The position numbers and the translations under genes are program-made. 15,089 nucleotides of DNA from Perkinsus olseni (taxonomy: Eukaryota > Perkinsozoa > Perkinsida > Perkinsidae): assembly GCA_013115135.1 (NCBI GenBank), contig JABANP010000845.1, positions 1 through 15,089 of the forward strand, read 5' to 3'. Shown in pieces: positions 1-8,436 of this stretch. The stretch's first letter is position 1, and each line of letters opens with the position of its first letter. Below the pieces are notes generated by a model, which was not told the origin of the DNA, ran no database searches, and was given only the letters and a program-made list of their open reading frames with translations.

Positions 1-2187
1 GGATATCGATACTGTGGTTCCATTGCATAATTTTTGGTGATTTATATAGACGTAGTAATCTGGGTAGCATAGGATTGGGCATAGGATGATGTAGTTATCA
101 GGAGTTGATGGTGCAAGCCGGCCTATCAATGGTATAGTGCTATATTGTCCATGTAGAGGTTGCAAACCTAATAAATGTTTCAGGTAATAGTAGTAGTAGT
201 AATCAACCTAACAGGTCTATGTATTATTCTCAGACGTATCAGTCATGTATTATTCTTTTTCAGCTTACCTGATAGAAGATGTATCCTATCAACGCCATCA
301 TCATCATTAACTTCTACTAATAGGGGTATATCGGCTGATGTAGTCTACACATGGGTTAATTATAGTGACCCAAGATGGCAGAAACGATGGGGAGGAGAGG
401 ATGCTAAAGGACTTGGTAATGACTACCACAACAACAGTGGGGGTGTCTTGATGATTATGATGATGATGCTGTTAGGTTGGCGTAATTGGAGATCATTAAC
501 ATCTCTTGAAAATACATTCAATGAGCTTCGTTGGGCAATCAGGGGTTTACAGTATAATGGTAATAATAATAATTACTACTACCGCTGTTATCATTAGCAT
601 CCCCATAAATACTGCCATACAGTGTGGTTATTGGGAGAGGCAGGATGATAGTATATTCATCATGCTCATCATCATCAGGTGCATTGATGTTATCATCAGC
701 TAGCGGTGATAAGAGGTCGAATGCTCGTGATGGATTCATAAAGGATATTTATATTGTATATGCTGATGATGTTAATAATCCACCTCATTATTTACGTCAA
801 CGTCAGCAGTATTCTAATGGTAATAATAATAATCCCCGACTAACGCAAAGCACTCATTGTTCTTATTGATATCATCATCATCATCATCAGAAGAAGAAGA
901 AGAAGAAGAAGAAGGAGTATATATGATCGGTCACTCTAGTATAATGGATAACCGAACATATCCGGGGGTCATACCATCTAATAACAGAGTGGCAATAAGA
1001 TTATCAACAGCTAATATACCTAATATATCTAACTGGTAATAATAATAATACCACTACTACAACTACTCATGCTCTGCTGCTTCTTGTTATAGCTTCCAGG
1101 TACTTGGCAATGGATGATGATATATTTTTGGCTTCTAAGTTGAAATTAGACTATCTCTTCGATGAAGCAGCAGCATCGTCGTCGCATGGTGGTGAACCAC
1201 CACATATTGGTTATATGGAGGCACCACCTCGGAAATGCCCGAAATCAGTAACTAATGGTGGCCATAAGAAAAGAAGATGAGTAGATACGAAGCATCGTCG
1301 TGTAACGGTGACAGGATAATACGGGAATATTTTTGGTATACATAAGACTATGGGTGAAACTGATCATATACCCGTATGGGTCAATAAATGCATGTAATAG
1401 TATAGACATCATCTTCAGCATCAGCATCATCTTCAGCATCAGCATCATCAGCATCAGCATCAGCATCATCATTGATAATGATAGTATCGTCATACTTGTC
1501 ATACAATCGCAGTCGTACTATCATTATGATGATGATGATGATGATCAGATATAATGCTGGTAGTAGAGTATTTAATGATACAGGAGAGGCATGGAGAGGT
1601 TCAATGACATCTGTTATTAATCCAACTAATGTTCAATGGAATAGTTTTAATAATAATCTATTATATTATCTCGGTCTTCTGCGTCTTAAAGCAACAACAC
1701 CTTCGAAGTAGTAATAATATTATTATCACTACTGCTGCTGCTACTAATCATCATAATTATTATTATCAGGTTCAAGTATGAGATACATTCCAATACCCCA
1801 TCATTATGTCAACATACCGTTCCTACTGATGATCATGATGGATACGTGAGAGCAATGATATTAGGGGATCCTAACAAGGTAATGCCCCCAGTACTGTTCA
1901 TTATTATCCAACAACAACAACAACCGCGGCCCTTCTCCTCCTCCTCAGTTTAGACATATGAGTATCCATCATGAAGTGTTCATTAGTTGTTGTTGTTGAT
2001 GTTGTAGGCACAGTCATTATTAGACGATATGTTATTCACATCATCTAGTCAGTGGGTGAATATACAAGGACCAGGATATTCTGATGAATATGATCCGTGT
2101 CCACAGTTCCGTAAAATGGTATTCAACACTCTCTTTGCCGCTTTTTGCTTAAGGAGGCAGCTGTACCGAATAACACTGAACAAATAA
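1..2187 (+). pseudogene. Stealth-family gene, copy 1 (5' end outside the window, frame broken, 3' end chimeric)
   Basis: Near-identical partner of the gene at 8808-11585. Matching exons are about 1-63, 102-183, 264-559, 679-819, 891-1035, 1100-1393, 1549-1707, 1770-1878 and 2008-2132. They encode Stealth blocks CR1 (DVVYTWVN...DPRW, about 334-378), CR2 (NELRWAIRGL; IYIVYADD; HSSIM; AMDDDIF), CR3 (HIPVWVNK) and the start of CR4 (WVNIQGPGYSDEY). Seen breaks against copy 2: one extra T in the run at 31-35 gives TGA at 38-40; one A fewer near 1269-1272 gives TGA at 1278-1280; one extra T at 1330-1334 then restores the frame. Similarity stops at 2132, after which the frame runs into unrelated sequence and ends at TAA 2185-2187. 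The CR4 end and stop region of copy 2 are missing. All three frame breaks are single-base homopolymer changes, so sequencing or assembly error is a real alternative to true decay. Copy 1 keeps the conserved Thr of the CR1 motif that copy 2 lacks. Confidence 0.75.
870..914 (+). repeat. ATC/AGA compound microsatellite across an intron-exon border, copy 1
   Basis: An (ATC)n tract ends in the splice acceptor CAG at 888-890 and passes straight into an (AAG)n tract. After splicing the second tract encodes a run of eight Glu just before Stealth CR2 block HSSIM. Both tracts are shorter here than in copy 2 (10210-10271). Confidence 0.8.
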
Positions 2188-2467
2188 AGCTCGTACCGCT
2201 GGATACTGTACGACTTGTCACTTGTTAGATACTGATGATATTCATATATACTAATTAACCTATCACACTATTGTCCAGTAGTATCTTCTCCGTGCGCACT
2301 CATCATTCCATTGCATCACTTGCTCGACATCGGATACTTGAAACCGTCACGGTGCATGCTGGATAATCCAACCAATAGGGTGGGGTTGAGTACTGTATTA
2401 TCACTATTATTCCCTAATCCACGGGTATTGAACTCGCCTACTACGCTGGTTCGGATCTAACAACTGA

Positions 2468-2572
2468 CTGTACTGAACGACATTGTAATACCGGAAACTG
2501 TACGAACTGTCATTGCACGACTTATCATTGTGTGGCTTGAATCTGTGAGAGATGCTCTTGTACGAAGAAAAG
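2468..2572 (+). repeat. Decayed 15-bp tandem array, exactly seven units
   Basis: Cut every 15 bases from 2468, the sequence gives seven units starting CTGTAC, TTGTAA, CTGTAC, TTGCAC, TTGTGT, CTGTGA and TTGTAC. Best-kept units are CTGTACGAACTGTCA and TTGCACGACTTATCA. Another copy, CTGTACGACTTGTCA, lies at 2206-2220 and is followed in phase by one more unit. The core TGTACGA matches the core of the arrays at 4205, 4803 and 6351, so this is probably a diverged member of the same satellite. Confidence 0.6.
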
Positions 2573-3294
2573 GCCTACTGAATATAGACCGAGCGGAATC
2601 TGAGATGGTACCAATCGTCAACGTACTACTTGCCACTCACCCTGCTGGCTGCAGGCTGCTTTCTGGTTATAGCCTATAGATGAGCAACAAGTTGTGGCCC
2701 ACGATCCCACGGACTGGGAGCACAACTCGACCGCAGTTCTCAGACCGGTGAGGATCGTTCATGAGTGCAGTGACAACTCGTAAGGCTCGACCGCTCAGCT
2801 TTACCCCGCCCACTCCGAAAGTGAGTTGACGTGTTGTGCCTGTCAGTGGCAACGCAAGTAGTAGCCAAGCTTCGGTGGATAGCGTAGCCGAATTTCACAA
2901 GGGCAAACCTTAGCAGAAGGTAGCCAAGCGAGAAAATGCGATCGATTGCAGACGTAATAATCGAACTTCGATTATCGAAGGGCAAAATACAAGCCGTCAG
3001 GCGATGACGATTATAAGGGCAAGCGCGCAGGGCATGCTTGCCGTCCCAGCCAGGTCATTTTATTCTTTTTTGGCTCTACCTTTTCCTTCGCCTGCGCAGC
3101 TTTCTTGTCGCCCGCCTCACTTGCTACCCTTCCTGATTACTTTCCTGTTCGAGCTCGTCAATACTTGCGCGGCTCGGGCTAGGCAAGAAAACAGATAGAA
3201 CGCGAATCGACGAGACGTTTACCCGTATCTCGCTGTCAGACGGAATCGTATTGTGGTTAGTGCGGCTGGAGGTGTCAGAAGCGTTCATGTGGCC

Positions 3295-3311
3295 CCGGGC
3301 CGCCGGCCCGG
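3295..3311. repeat. Perfect GC palindrome with 8-bp arms
   Basis: CCGGGCCGCCGGCCCGG: two 8-base arms around a single central C. It sits about 8 bases before the B-box-like GGTTCGA. It could form a short hairpin or cruciform; no function can be assigned. Confidence 0.6.
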
Positions 3312-4204
3312 ATCCAGGGTTCGAAGTGAGCGACCGGCGGTGTTTTGGCTCCTATCAGAGCTTGTCTATACAAAGTTGTGTCGTATGCGTCGAGCGACAA
3401 AGCAGAACAAGTACTTTGAACTCCGGCCAGCAATGCTCTTACAGCTTTTCTATTTCCCAAGAGGCTGTAGCCTATGGGTAACAGACGCGCTCTTAAAGGA
3501 AAGCTCGCCAACATTGCTACAGGGCATGCCGCCGATGATGACTTGTCCGAAGCCCATAGCGACGGACCGTCGGCCCGACGGTTTAGCCGTCACCATGGGC
3601 TTCACGGTCCAGGCCAGTCTCTTACCAAAATCAGCGAGAGCAACTTTTCATTATCGAGATTGTTTGACGGCTGTAACTCCTGACTCAGGACTCCTGGGTC
3701 ACCCGCTCGTTAATTGGCACTATATAAACGACATCAGGAGCATCAATATCGATGAATGAAAATTGGCTCTACGGTGTATGTGTTGGTGGCTTACACCGGC
3801 AAGGAAGGAAAAATAAAATCACGCCTGGGTGGCAACCCTGCCAGTGTCCCCGTGGTCGGATTATCCGGCAGAACGAGTGGAAGATCAAGGATCCGACTCG
3901 AATCCCTGGTCTTCTACTCATTCTGCGTTCTCCACCTTCTCTCCCCATCATTGTAGCGTTTTTTGCCGCTTGCTCTCTCTGCGGCTCTCACCATCCCAAC
4001 CTTTTCCTTTCCCCTTCGCATTCCTCCCACGCTGGAGCTTCAGCAGCTTAGCTTCTCGCGGAGGTTGATAGCCTCGTTGGCGGCTCTCAAGCTGAGGTTC
4101 TCGTTGAGACGACCCGGCTCCTTCATGGTATATGGTAGGGATACACCCCTGCGCAGACCCTCTAGCGCGTGGCGGGCGGCCAGCCTGTGGTAGAAGAGGG
4201 TAGA

Positions 4205-4516
4205 CGTTCACGAGGGCTCACGTTTCGTACACCAAATAGTCGTACATTTTCGACTCATGTCTCCAATACTCATACACTTTCTAATCGTACACGAAATACT
4301 CGTACACCGAATAGTCATACACAAAATACTCATACACGATAGATTCGTACATATAAAACTCGTATACATGATGCTCGTATACGTAATACCCGTACATATA
4401 ACACCCGTACACATAATAGTCGTACACTTTCAACTCGTATACCAGCATTTCATACACTCTCATTTCTTACACAACCCCAGTTTCAAGTCTTACACCGTCA
4501 TTTCGTACACTCCGCG
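4205..4516 (-). repeat. 15-bp satellite array A (left arm of the inverted pair)
   Basis: Read on the minus strand, this is about 20 consecutive 15-base units with consensus near GTGTACGAGTATTNN (for example GTGTACGAGTATTTC and GTGTATGAGTATTTT). One 8-base irregular island, CTGGGGTT, lies between units. Its reverse complement matches array C (6351-6590) unit for unit, including the CTGGGGTT island and an odd AGACATGAGTNGAAA unit. Array A has about four units more than array C. The 15-base period leaves several frames open, giving artificial five-residue-repeat ORFs (VYEYF-like); these are judged noncoding. Confidence 0.85.
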
Positions 4517-4533
4517 AAAATTTTTGAGGCAAG

Positions 4534-4552
4534 TCGCGGAGCAGCTCCGCGA
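4534..4552. repeat. Palindrome capping the inner end of array A
   Basis: TCGCGGAGCAGCTCCGCGA: 9-base perfect arms around one base. It lies 17 bases inside the last 15-bp unit. The motif CTCCGCGAA seen at the array edge (about 4510-4518) is repeated in its right arm. Confidence 0.65.
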
Positions 4553-4599
4553 ATATTTCCGGCACTCTCACGCCCCTTGATACCACTCAGCTTCCTCCC

Positions 4600-4682
4600 A
4601 GGTAGGGGAAGGCCTGCACATAGGGTCGAACCTGCGGTCTTCCGATCGAGAGTCCGCTACCTTAACCACCAAACCACTCACA
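4600..4682 (-). repeat. tRNA-like sequence with A and B boxes, probably a SINE head
   Basis: On the minus strand there is an A-box-like TGGTTAAGGTAG (4657-4668) and a B box GGTTCGACCC (about 4623-4632) at tRNA-like spacing, with an anticodon-loop-like CTCTCGATC between. The acceptor, anticodon and T stems do not pair well, so a working tRNA gene is unlikely. tRNA-derived SINEs keep just this A/B-box layout. The element's 3' limit could not be found. Confidence 0.5.
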
Positions 4683-4802
4683 CTTACAAGCTTTTTTTAA
4701 TAGAATGGCGCGAACAGTTCGCTCCCTATAGACAATATAACTTCCTTCGCTCCGTCATTGCACCCAGCGGGCGGCCCAAAAACGCGACTCAGCAAGCATC
4801 GT

Positions 4803-5046
4803 GTACAAGTCGTGCTCGTGTTCGAGTTGTCAGTGTATGAGATTCGCGTGTACGAGCTTTATGTGTACGACTTACTACATGAACGAGTATCATATGTAAG
4901 AGTATCATGAGTAGCGAGTATTACGTGTACGAGTCTCAAGTGTACGAAATGACGATGTATGAATCCAATGAGTGAGCGAGTATTCGGTGTACGAGCCGTG
5001 TACGAAGCGATAGTGTACGAGTTTTCGGTGTACGAATCGTAATACA
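4803..5046 (+). repeat. 15-bp satellite array B
   Basis: About 15-16 diverged units in plus orientation, such as GTGTACGAGCTTTAT, GTGTACGAGTCTCAA and GTGTACGAGTTTTCG. Several units are 11, 16 or 17 bases long, so the period is less regular than in arrays A and C. The orientation is that of array C and opposite to array A. Confidence 0.75.
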
Positions 5047-6322
5047 CCTAGAAGAGGCAGGCCAGGGGCCGTCCGGCCTTGCCGTTATAGCCAGTCATAA
5101 AGGCACAAGAGAGCACAGGGTGCCGGTGGCCGAGTAGATAGCCGATGGGGAGTAGATCACTACCGAAGGACAGCGCGAGGCTCACCAATGGTGAGTCACG
5201 ATTACGGACCATGTCAAGACCAGTTGAAATTCAAGCCTTTAAACAGGTCTGTGACGAAGAGGCAGTCCTTAGAGAGCCGAGAGCTGTCGTCGCAAAAGTT
5301 CTTCAAGTCGATCCCGAAAAAGTATTGCGGGCCGCAATTTGCGGCCCCCTATCTATTGGCAGATTGATGGCTTCCTTCATCGCCCACTTGGATCCTGCCC
5401 ATATTCTATTCCCTGTAAGTCGCCGTTCGATAGTTTTGCGACCATCTCTTCCTCGGTCCGCGCCCGACGGAGAGGGAAGAAAGGAGATGCGGGTCTTCCG
5501 GGGGGGAGGGGGGTCAACCCGGTGCTGGGCCGCGTGAGTACGAATCCGCCAGGATATAATTTTACAGTGTTTCCTGACTTGGCGCTTTTTCGATCAAAAA
5601 AGTTCGACAGGATTTTTGTGCAGCACGGGAGGACAGATTTGCGTGTAGTGGGATGTTTCGCACTTTGTTACCTATCCACTACTAGAGAAACGCAACAACA
5701 ATCGAAGAGTAGCCTAGCAGGCAAAGGGATCTGCGAGAATGATTCAGCTACTGAGCACCAGTAGCGGAGGTAACAACTCACACAATCCAGAGACTGTGCG
5801 TAAGTGAGAAGAACCGTTAAGTCCAACCCTAATCTTCCCCGAGGACCGACCTTCCATCATCGGAAGATCGCCCTGCGAGGGCCTAAAAGCCTCCAATTAT
5901 CACAAGTGCCAACCTCTCAGGCTGCACGCATGCACATAGCTGTGCACCAATTTAGGCCAAAAGTGGGCCGAGGTTCATGCAGGCGAAGCGAAGCCAGTTT
6001 CGAACATTAGGGTGCAACTTGCAGCCGTAACAACTCCGTGTGCATGCGTGCTTTATCAGATCTATAGCTAATCGGCGCGGCTGGTGTAGTTGGTCGTCGT
6101 CCCAGCTCTTAGCGCCCTCTATCGTCACTTCTCTCACTAACCACTCAACCTAACTTAGGTTACCTAAGGCCCCTCGCGGTTGTGTTAACTGAATCTGAGC
6201 ACTAGAGCCATCACCAGTTCATTTACTACCCGAGCCCTACAACATTTGGGGGCTTTCGCGACAATGACGGATTCGATCTTATGTGTAGGGAGGAAATAGA
6301 TTGGTACCATCGTGCGGAATGG
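5047..6322. other. Interior of the candidate fold-back element, no gene recognised
   Basis: The open frames here (5145-5537, 5339-5764 and 5804-6010, all +) overlap each other and show no known motif. Visible structures are a perfect A-box match, TGGCCGAGTAG, near 5128 without a B box; a G-rich stretch at 5491-5513; and a hairpin of GTAGTGGGAT (5645-5654) with ATCCACTAC (5674-5682). Another A-box-like TGGTGTAGTTG near 6083 also lacks a B box. Confidence 0.45.
5491..5513 (+). other. G-rich stretch, possible G-quadruplex
   Basis: GGG, a six-base gap, then G7, A, G6 on the plus strand, followed soon by CCCGG. There are enough G-triplets for a four-tract quadruplex. Only composition supports this. 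Confidence 0.4.
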
Positions 6323-6339
6323 CGCCGGCGGAGCCGGCG
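6323..6339. repeat. Palindrome capping the inner end of array C
   Basis: CGCCGGC-GGA-GCCGGCG: 7-base arms around three bases, 11 bases from the edge of array C. It mirrors the palindrome at 4534-4552 beside array A in place though not in sequence. Confidence 0.6.
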
Positions 6340-6350
6340 TGAGAAAACTT

Positions 6351-6590
6351 CCGCGGAGTGTACGAAATGACGGTGTATGAGTTGAAACTGGGGTTGTGTA
6401 CGAAATGAGAGTGTATGAAATGCCGGTATCCGAGTTGAAAGTGTACGATTATTATGTGTACGGGGTTATATGTACGAGTCGCTTGTGTATAGTATTTTGT
6501 GTATGACCATTTGTTGTACGAGTCGAAGGTGTACGAGTATTCGAGACATGAGTAGAAAATGTACGAGTATTTGGTGTACGAGTCGTGAAC
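6351..6590 (+). repeat. 15-bp satellite array C (right arm of the inverted pair)
   Basis: About 16 units of GTGTACGAGTATTNN type in plus orientation. Unit order matches the reverse complement of array A: GTGTACGAAATGACG first, then the CTGGGGTT island, GTGTACGAAATGAGA, and near the outer end AGACATGAGTAGAAA and ATGTACGAGTATTTG. Relative to array A it lacks about three consecutive middle units and one later unit, consistent with deletion in whole units. Confidence 0.85.
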
Positions 6591-6651
6591 ATCCCCTATC
6601 GTAACTATTATGAGAAAGTTCAGTGTTTCAGGATAAGTTCAACCGTCCACG

Positions 6652-6815
6652 GACGAAATGATCGTGTACGAAACCGTTATGCATGAAAAAATCGTGACCG
6701 AAACATACACTTTTTCGATGTACGAAAAGATCATGAATGATTCGAAATTTGTACGAAACAATCTTGGATCGAAGCTGCAGTGGATCAATCGATCATGGAC
6801 GAATCGCGGTACACC
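6652..6815 (+). repeat. Diverged 15-bp satellite stretch D
   Basis: The motif ATCGTGTACGAAANN recurs with changes (ATCGTGTACGAAACC, ATCGTGACCGAAACA, CGATGTACGAAAAG, TTTGTACGAAACAAT). The period is partly lost. The core TGTACGA ties it to arrays A-C. It lies between array C and the retrotransposon remnant. Confidence 0.5.
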
Positions 6816-6866
6816 TCCAATCAAAGAGCGCATTCAGGGTAATAGATGACCCATCATCAGTATTTC

Positions 6867-7358
6867 TCAATGTGACCAGCTAAGTAGGGAGAGATTATAC
6901 ACTGGCCTGATGAGCTGCCCCGAATACTGGCGACCATACCGACCATAGTCAGTTCTTGTCGTCTGGCTTCCTCTCTGCCACTTCACCACCAGCCTGAGTA
7001 CGAGCCGGACAATCCCGCAACATGTGACCAGGCTGATTGCAGCCCCAACAGAGCCTATTTGCCGGAGCCCACTTCGCTCCAGTACTGGCACCGCCAATTT
7101 GGGAACCTGAACCCTTCCCCGACGGCACGCCACCTTTGCCACGTGCAGCCATAAACAATGCCTTACCACCCACCCATGGATGAGAGCTACTGTGGCATCG
7201 TGCTTCTTGGATTTCTCTCGTGGCTGGCGACGAGGCGAGATTGGACCATCTCCCTCGACTGAGCCATGGAGACTGTCATCATGGGAGTCATAATGACTTT
7301 CGTCACTGATGCCACAGTAGCTCTCATCCTCAGCTTTGTGACTTGGATTCTGCATCAT
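6867..7358 (-). pseudogene. gag: LTR-retrotransposon gag remnant with a CCHC zinc knuckle, frameshifted
   Basis: Reading from 7358 downwards, an acidic then basic N-terminal stretch (MMQNPSHKAEDE..., later PREKSKKHD) runs to about 7172. The frame then shifts in the G-rich run at about 7160-7174. The continuing frame carries a basic Gly-rich stretch and the zinc knuckle CWGCNQPGHMLRDC (7009-7050), spaced CX2CX4HX4C. Such knuckles bind RNA in the Gag proteins of LTR retrotransposons and precede pol. Here the frame stops at 6949, and no protease, integrase or reverse transcriptase follows, so this is a truncated remnant. It lies downstream of an LTR and primer site on the same strand, which supports the reading. 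Copia or Gypsy type cannot be decided. Confidence 0.7.
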
Positions 7359-7411
7359 GATAGGCGAAACGGCCAGCCTACAACAGGCGGACGTCAGAAT
7401 CCGTCACTACA

Positions 7412-7605
7412 GCGAAATAGAATCTACTACCAGCGAAATTGATTTCCGCATTTCGTCGAAATTGAACTTACTTCGGGTGTGCCGGCGAAATTGATCGTAC
7501 TATCGCGCGCGCTGGCGAAATTGATCTTACTATGGCATATCTTGGCGCGGGGGGATCGCTCGCCCTGCGAAATTGATCTTACTGATCGCGAAATAGGCAT
7601 TTAAA
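7412..7605 (+). repeat. Seven spaced copies of GCGAAATTGATCTTACT in the retroelement leader
   Basis: Copies begin at 7412, 7433, 7456, 7485, 7515, 7567 and 7588; spacings are 21, 23, 29, 30, 52 and 21. The first and last read GCGAAATAG, and the middle five are GCGAAATTGATNNTAC or close variants. The sequence between copies is not conserved. The cluster lies between the primer-binding site and the gag start, where it would be untranslated leader on the minus strand. Confidence 0.7.
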
Positions 7606-7655
7606 AGGTGTATACCACAATATCCAGGATAGTATAGAACCGATGTAGAACTTGT

Positions 7656-7673
7656 TCCTGGGTCTGGGCACCA
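7656..7673 (-). other. Candidate primer-binding site of the LTR retrotransposon
   Basis: On the minus strand, two bases after the LTR end, the sequence reads TGGTGCCCAGACCCAGG. It starts with TGG, the complement of a tRNA 3' CCA end, and sits where reverse transcription is primed in LTR elements. The tRNA was not identified. Confidence 0.55.
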
Positions 7674-7675
7674 GA

Positions 7676-7909
7676 TGTTATGTGCCTCAGTGGACTCTAA
7701 CACAAGAGTGAAGGGAGGCGCCAAGAAAGCCTTGAGTATGCGTGCAACTGTGTAGGCAGCATAGCTAATGGCAAAGCAGCGTAACTGTAGAGACAACACT
7801 AAGGATACCATTCTCAGCCCTCAACATTATCATACATAAGAAACATCAAAGCAGCGATACTCAGTAGCTCAATCACCCATGAATGAGCCTATAACGACTC
7901 CGTATAACA
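7676..7909 (-). mobile_element. 5' long terminal repeat of a retrotransposon (234 bp)
   Basis: The segment starts TGTTAT and ends ATAACA, a 6-bp perfect terminal inversion with the canonical TG...CA ends. On the minus strand it is followed at once by a primer-site-like TGG sequence, then the leader and a gag remnant, so this is the 5' LTR. No second LTR copy is seen in the window. Its 3' partner has been lost or lies elsewhere, so LTR identity cannot be confirmed by self-match here. Confidence 0.6.
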
Positions 7910-8133
7910 TGTGCTGGATTGCACAGAGAGTACATCAGGCTCTCGCAGCGACTTAGTGTCGAACACCGTTGATCTCGTCCGTTGTAGCTTCTCCACAGTT
8001 CTAAAACCCGGTCTGAAAGATGCGAATGGGTGATTCTCGCAGAATGAGGTATCGCTTCCGAACAACGCCTGGGCGAAGAATGTTGGTATCAACGGCAATA
8101 AAAATTATTTTGTGGTTGATGGGGGGTGAAGTA

Positions 8134-8377
8134 GAAAATCCAAGGGAAAGGTACAAGATCCAAGGAAGCGCGTGCGACAGGAAAGCAAATGCAACAGAAA
8201 AAACCCTGAACTGCGGGTGAAGGCAGGAACGGGAAACCAGAAACCCCTCCCGAAACCCGACAGGGCAAACCGATCCCGAAACTGTTACCCAGAGCAACCA
8301 GAAACCCGAACTGTTGCCCAGGTAATGCAGATCCCTGAAAACGTTCCTTGGATTTTGTACTTCTCCCTTGGATTTTG
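8134..8377. mobile_element. Short element with 32-bp terminal inverted repeats (MITE-like)
   Basis: The left end (8134-8165), reverse-complemented, matches the right end (8346-8377) at 28 of 32 bases. Each arm itself contains CCTTGGATNTTG twice. The 180-bp interior is rich in GAAACCC-like stretches (GAAACCAGAAACCCC; CAGAAACCCGAAC) and has no gene. Size and structure suit a non-autonomous DNA transposon. No clear target duplication was seen. Open frames across it on both strands are shadows. Confidence 0.55.
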
Positions 8378-8436
8378 GGAATTACATCTTCTATTGCCTT
8401 CGGTTCTTTCAACGTCCTTGTTGCCAACACCTCACC

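Larger units (their letters stand above)
2133..4204. other. Gene-free, GC-richer block after the copy 1 breakpoint
   Basis: No convincing gene is seen. The largest open frame (3253-3759, +) has no recognisable motif, no splice pattern like the neighbouring genes, and overlaps other open frames of similar length. The block holds faint 15-bp periodic sequence (2206-2235 and 2468-2572), a perfect GC palindrome at 3295-3311, and a B-box-like GGTTCGAAG at about 3319 with no good A box. Composition is unlike the AT-rich, triplet-repeat-rich gene regions on either side, which suits mobile or repeat-derived DNA. The rest is unassigned. Confidence 0.5.
4205..6590. mobile_element. Candidate fold-back element with satellite-built inverted arms
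   Basis: Arrays A and C form an imperfect inverted repeat of about 312 and 240 bp around about 1.83 kb. The outer ends are alike (on the plus strand, array C ends TCGTGAAC and array A begins GTTCACGA). Each inner end has a GC-rich palindrome next to the last unit (4534-4552 and 6323-6339), beside similar CTCCGCG sequence. The interior holds a tRNA-like promoter and a third array (4803-5046), but no transposase could be recognised. No target-site duplication was found at the outer ends. Fold-back elements are known for long inverted repeats made of short tandem units, which this resembles. A simple inverted duplication of a satellite is the alternative. Confidence 0.4.

Noticed and set aside
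539..739. Minus-strand and alternative-frame ORFs over the Stealth, sulfurtransferase and phosphodiesterase exons (for example 539-739, 1245-1502, 12330-12596, 12680-13030)
   Set aside because: Shadows of triplet-repeat-rich exons and introns; the opposite strand carries family motifs and consistent splice phases.
3253..3759. 168-residue open frame on the plus strand
   Set aside because: No recognisable domain, GC-rich repeat block, several overlapping frames of similar openness, and no intron pattern like the real genes.
4208..4580. Open frames on both strands with five-residue periodicity (VYE-, IVH- and CTS-like)
   Set aside because: They follow from the 15-base satellite period, which is a multiple of three; several frames are open at once, and arrays B and C contain stops and off-length units.
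4600..4682. A functional tRNA gene on the minus strand
   Set aside because: A and B boxes are present, but the acceptor, anticodon and T stems do not pair properly; kept only as a tRNA-like repeat.
5110..5190. tRNA or SINE starting at the perfect A box near 5128
   Set aside because: No B box within normal distance and no cloverleaf; the same holds for the A-box-like TGGTGTAGTTG near 6083.
5145..5764. 130- and 141-residue overlapping open frames
   Set aside because: They overlap in different frames, cross a G-rich run, and show no motif; more likely chance in GC-richer DNA.
4205..6590. CRISPR-like array
   Set aside because: Units are contiguous 15-mers without spacers and the window is eukaryotic in every other respect.
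8001..8430. Minus-strand open frames of 98 and 113 residues with PWILYLSLGF-like repeats
   Set aside because: They read through the two arms of the inverted-repeat element, which explains the repeated peptide.
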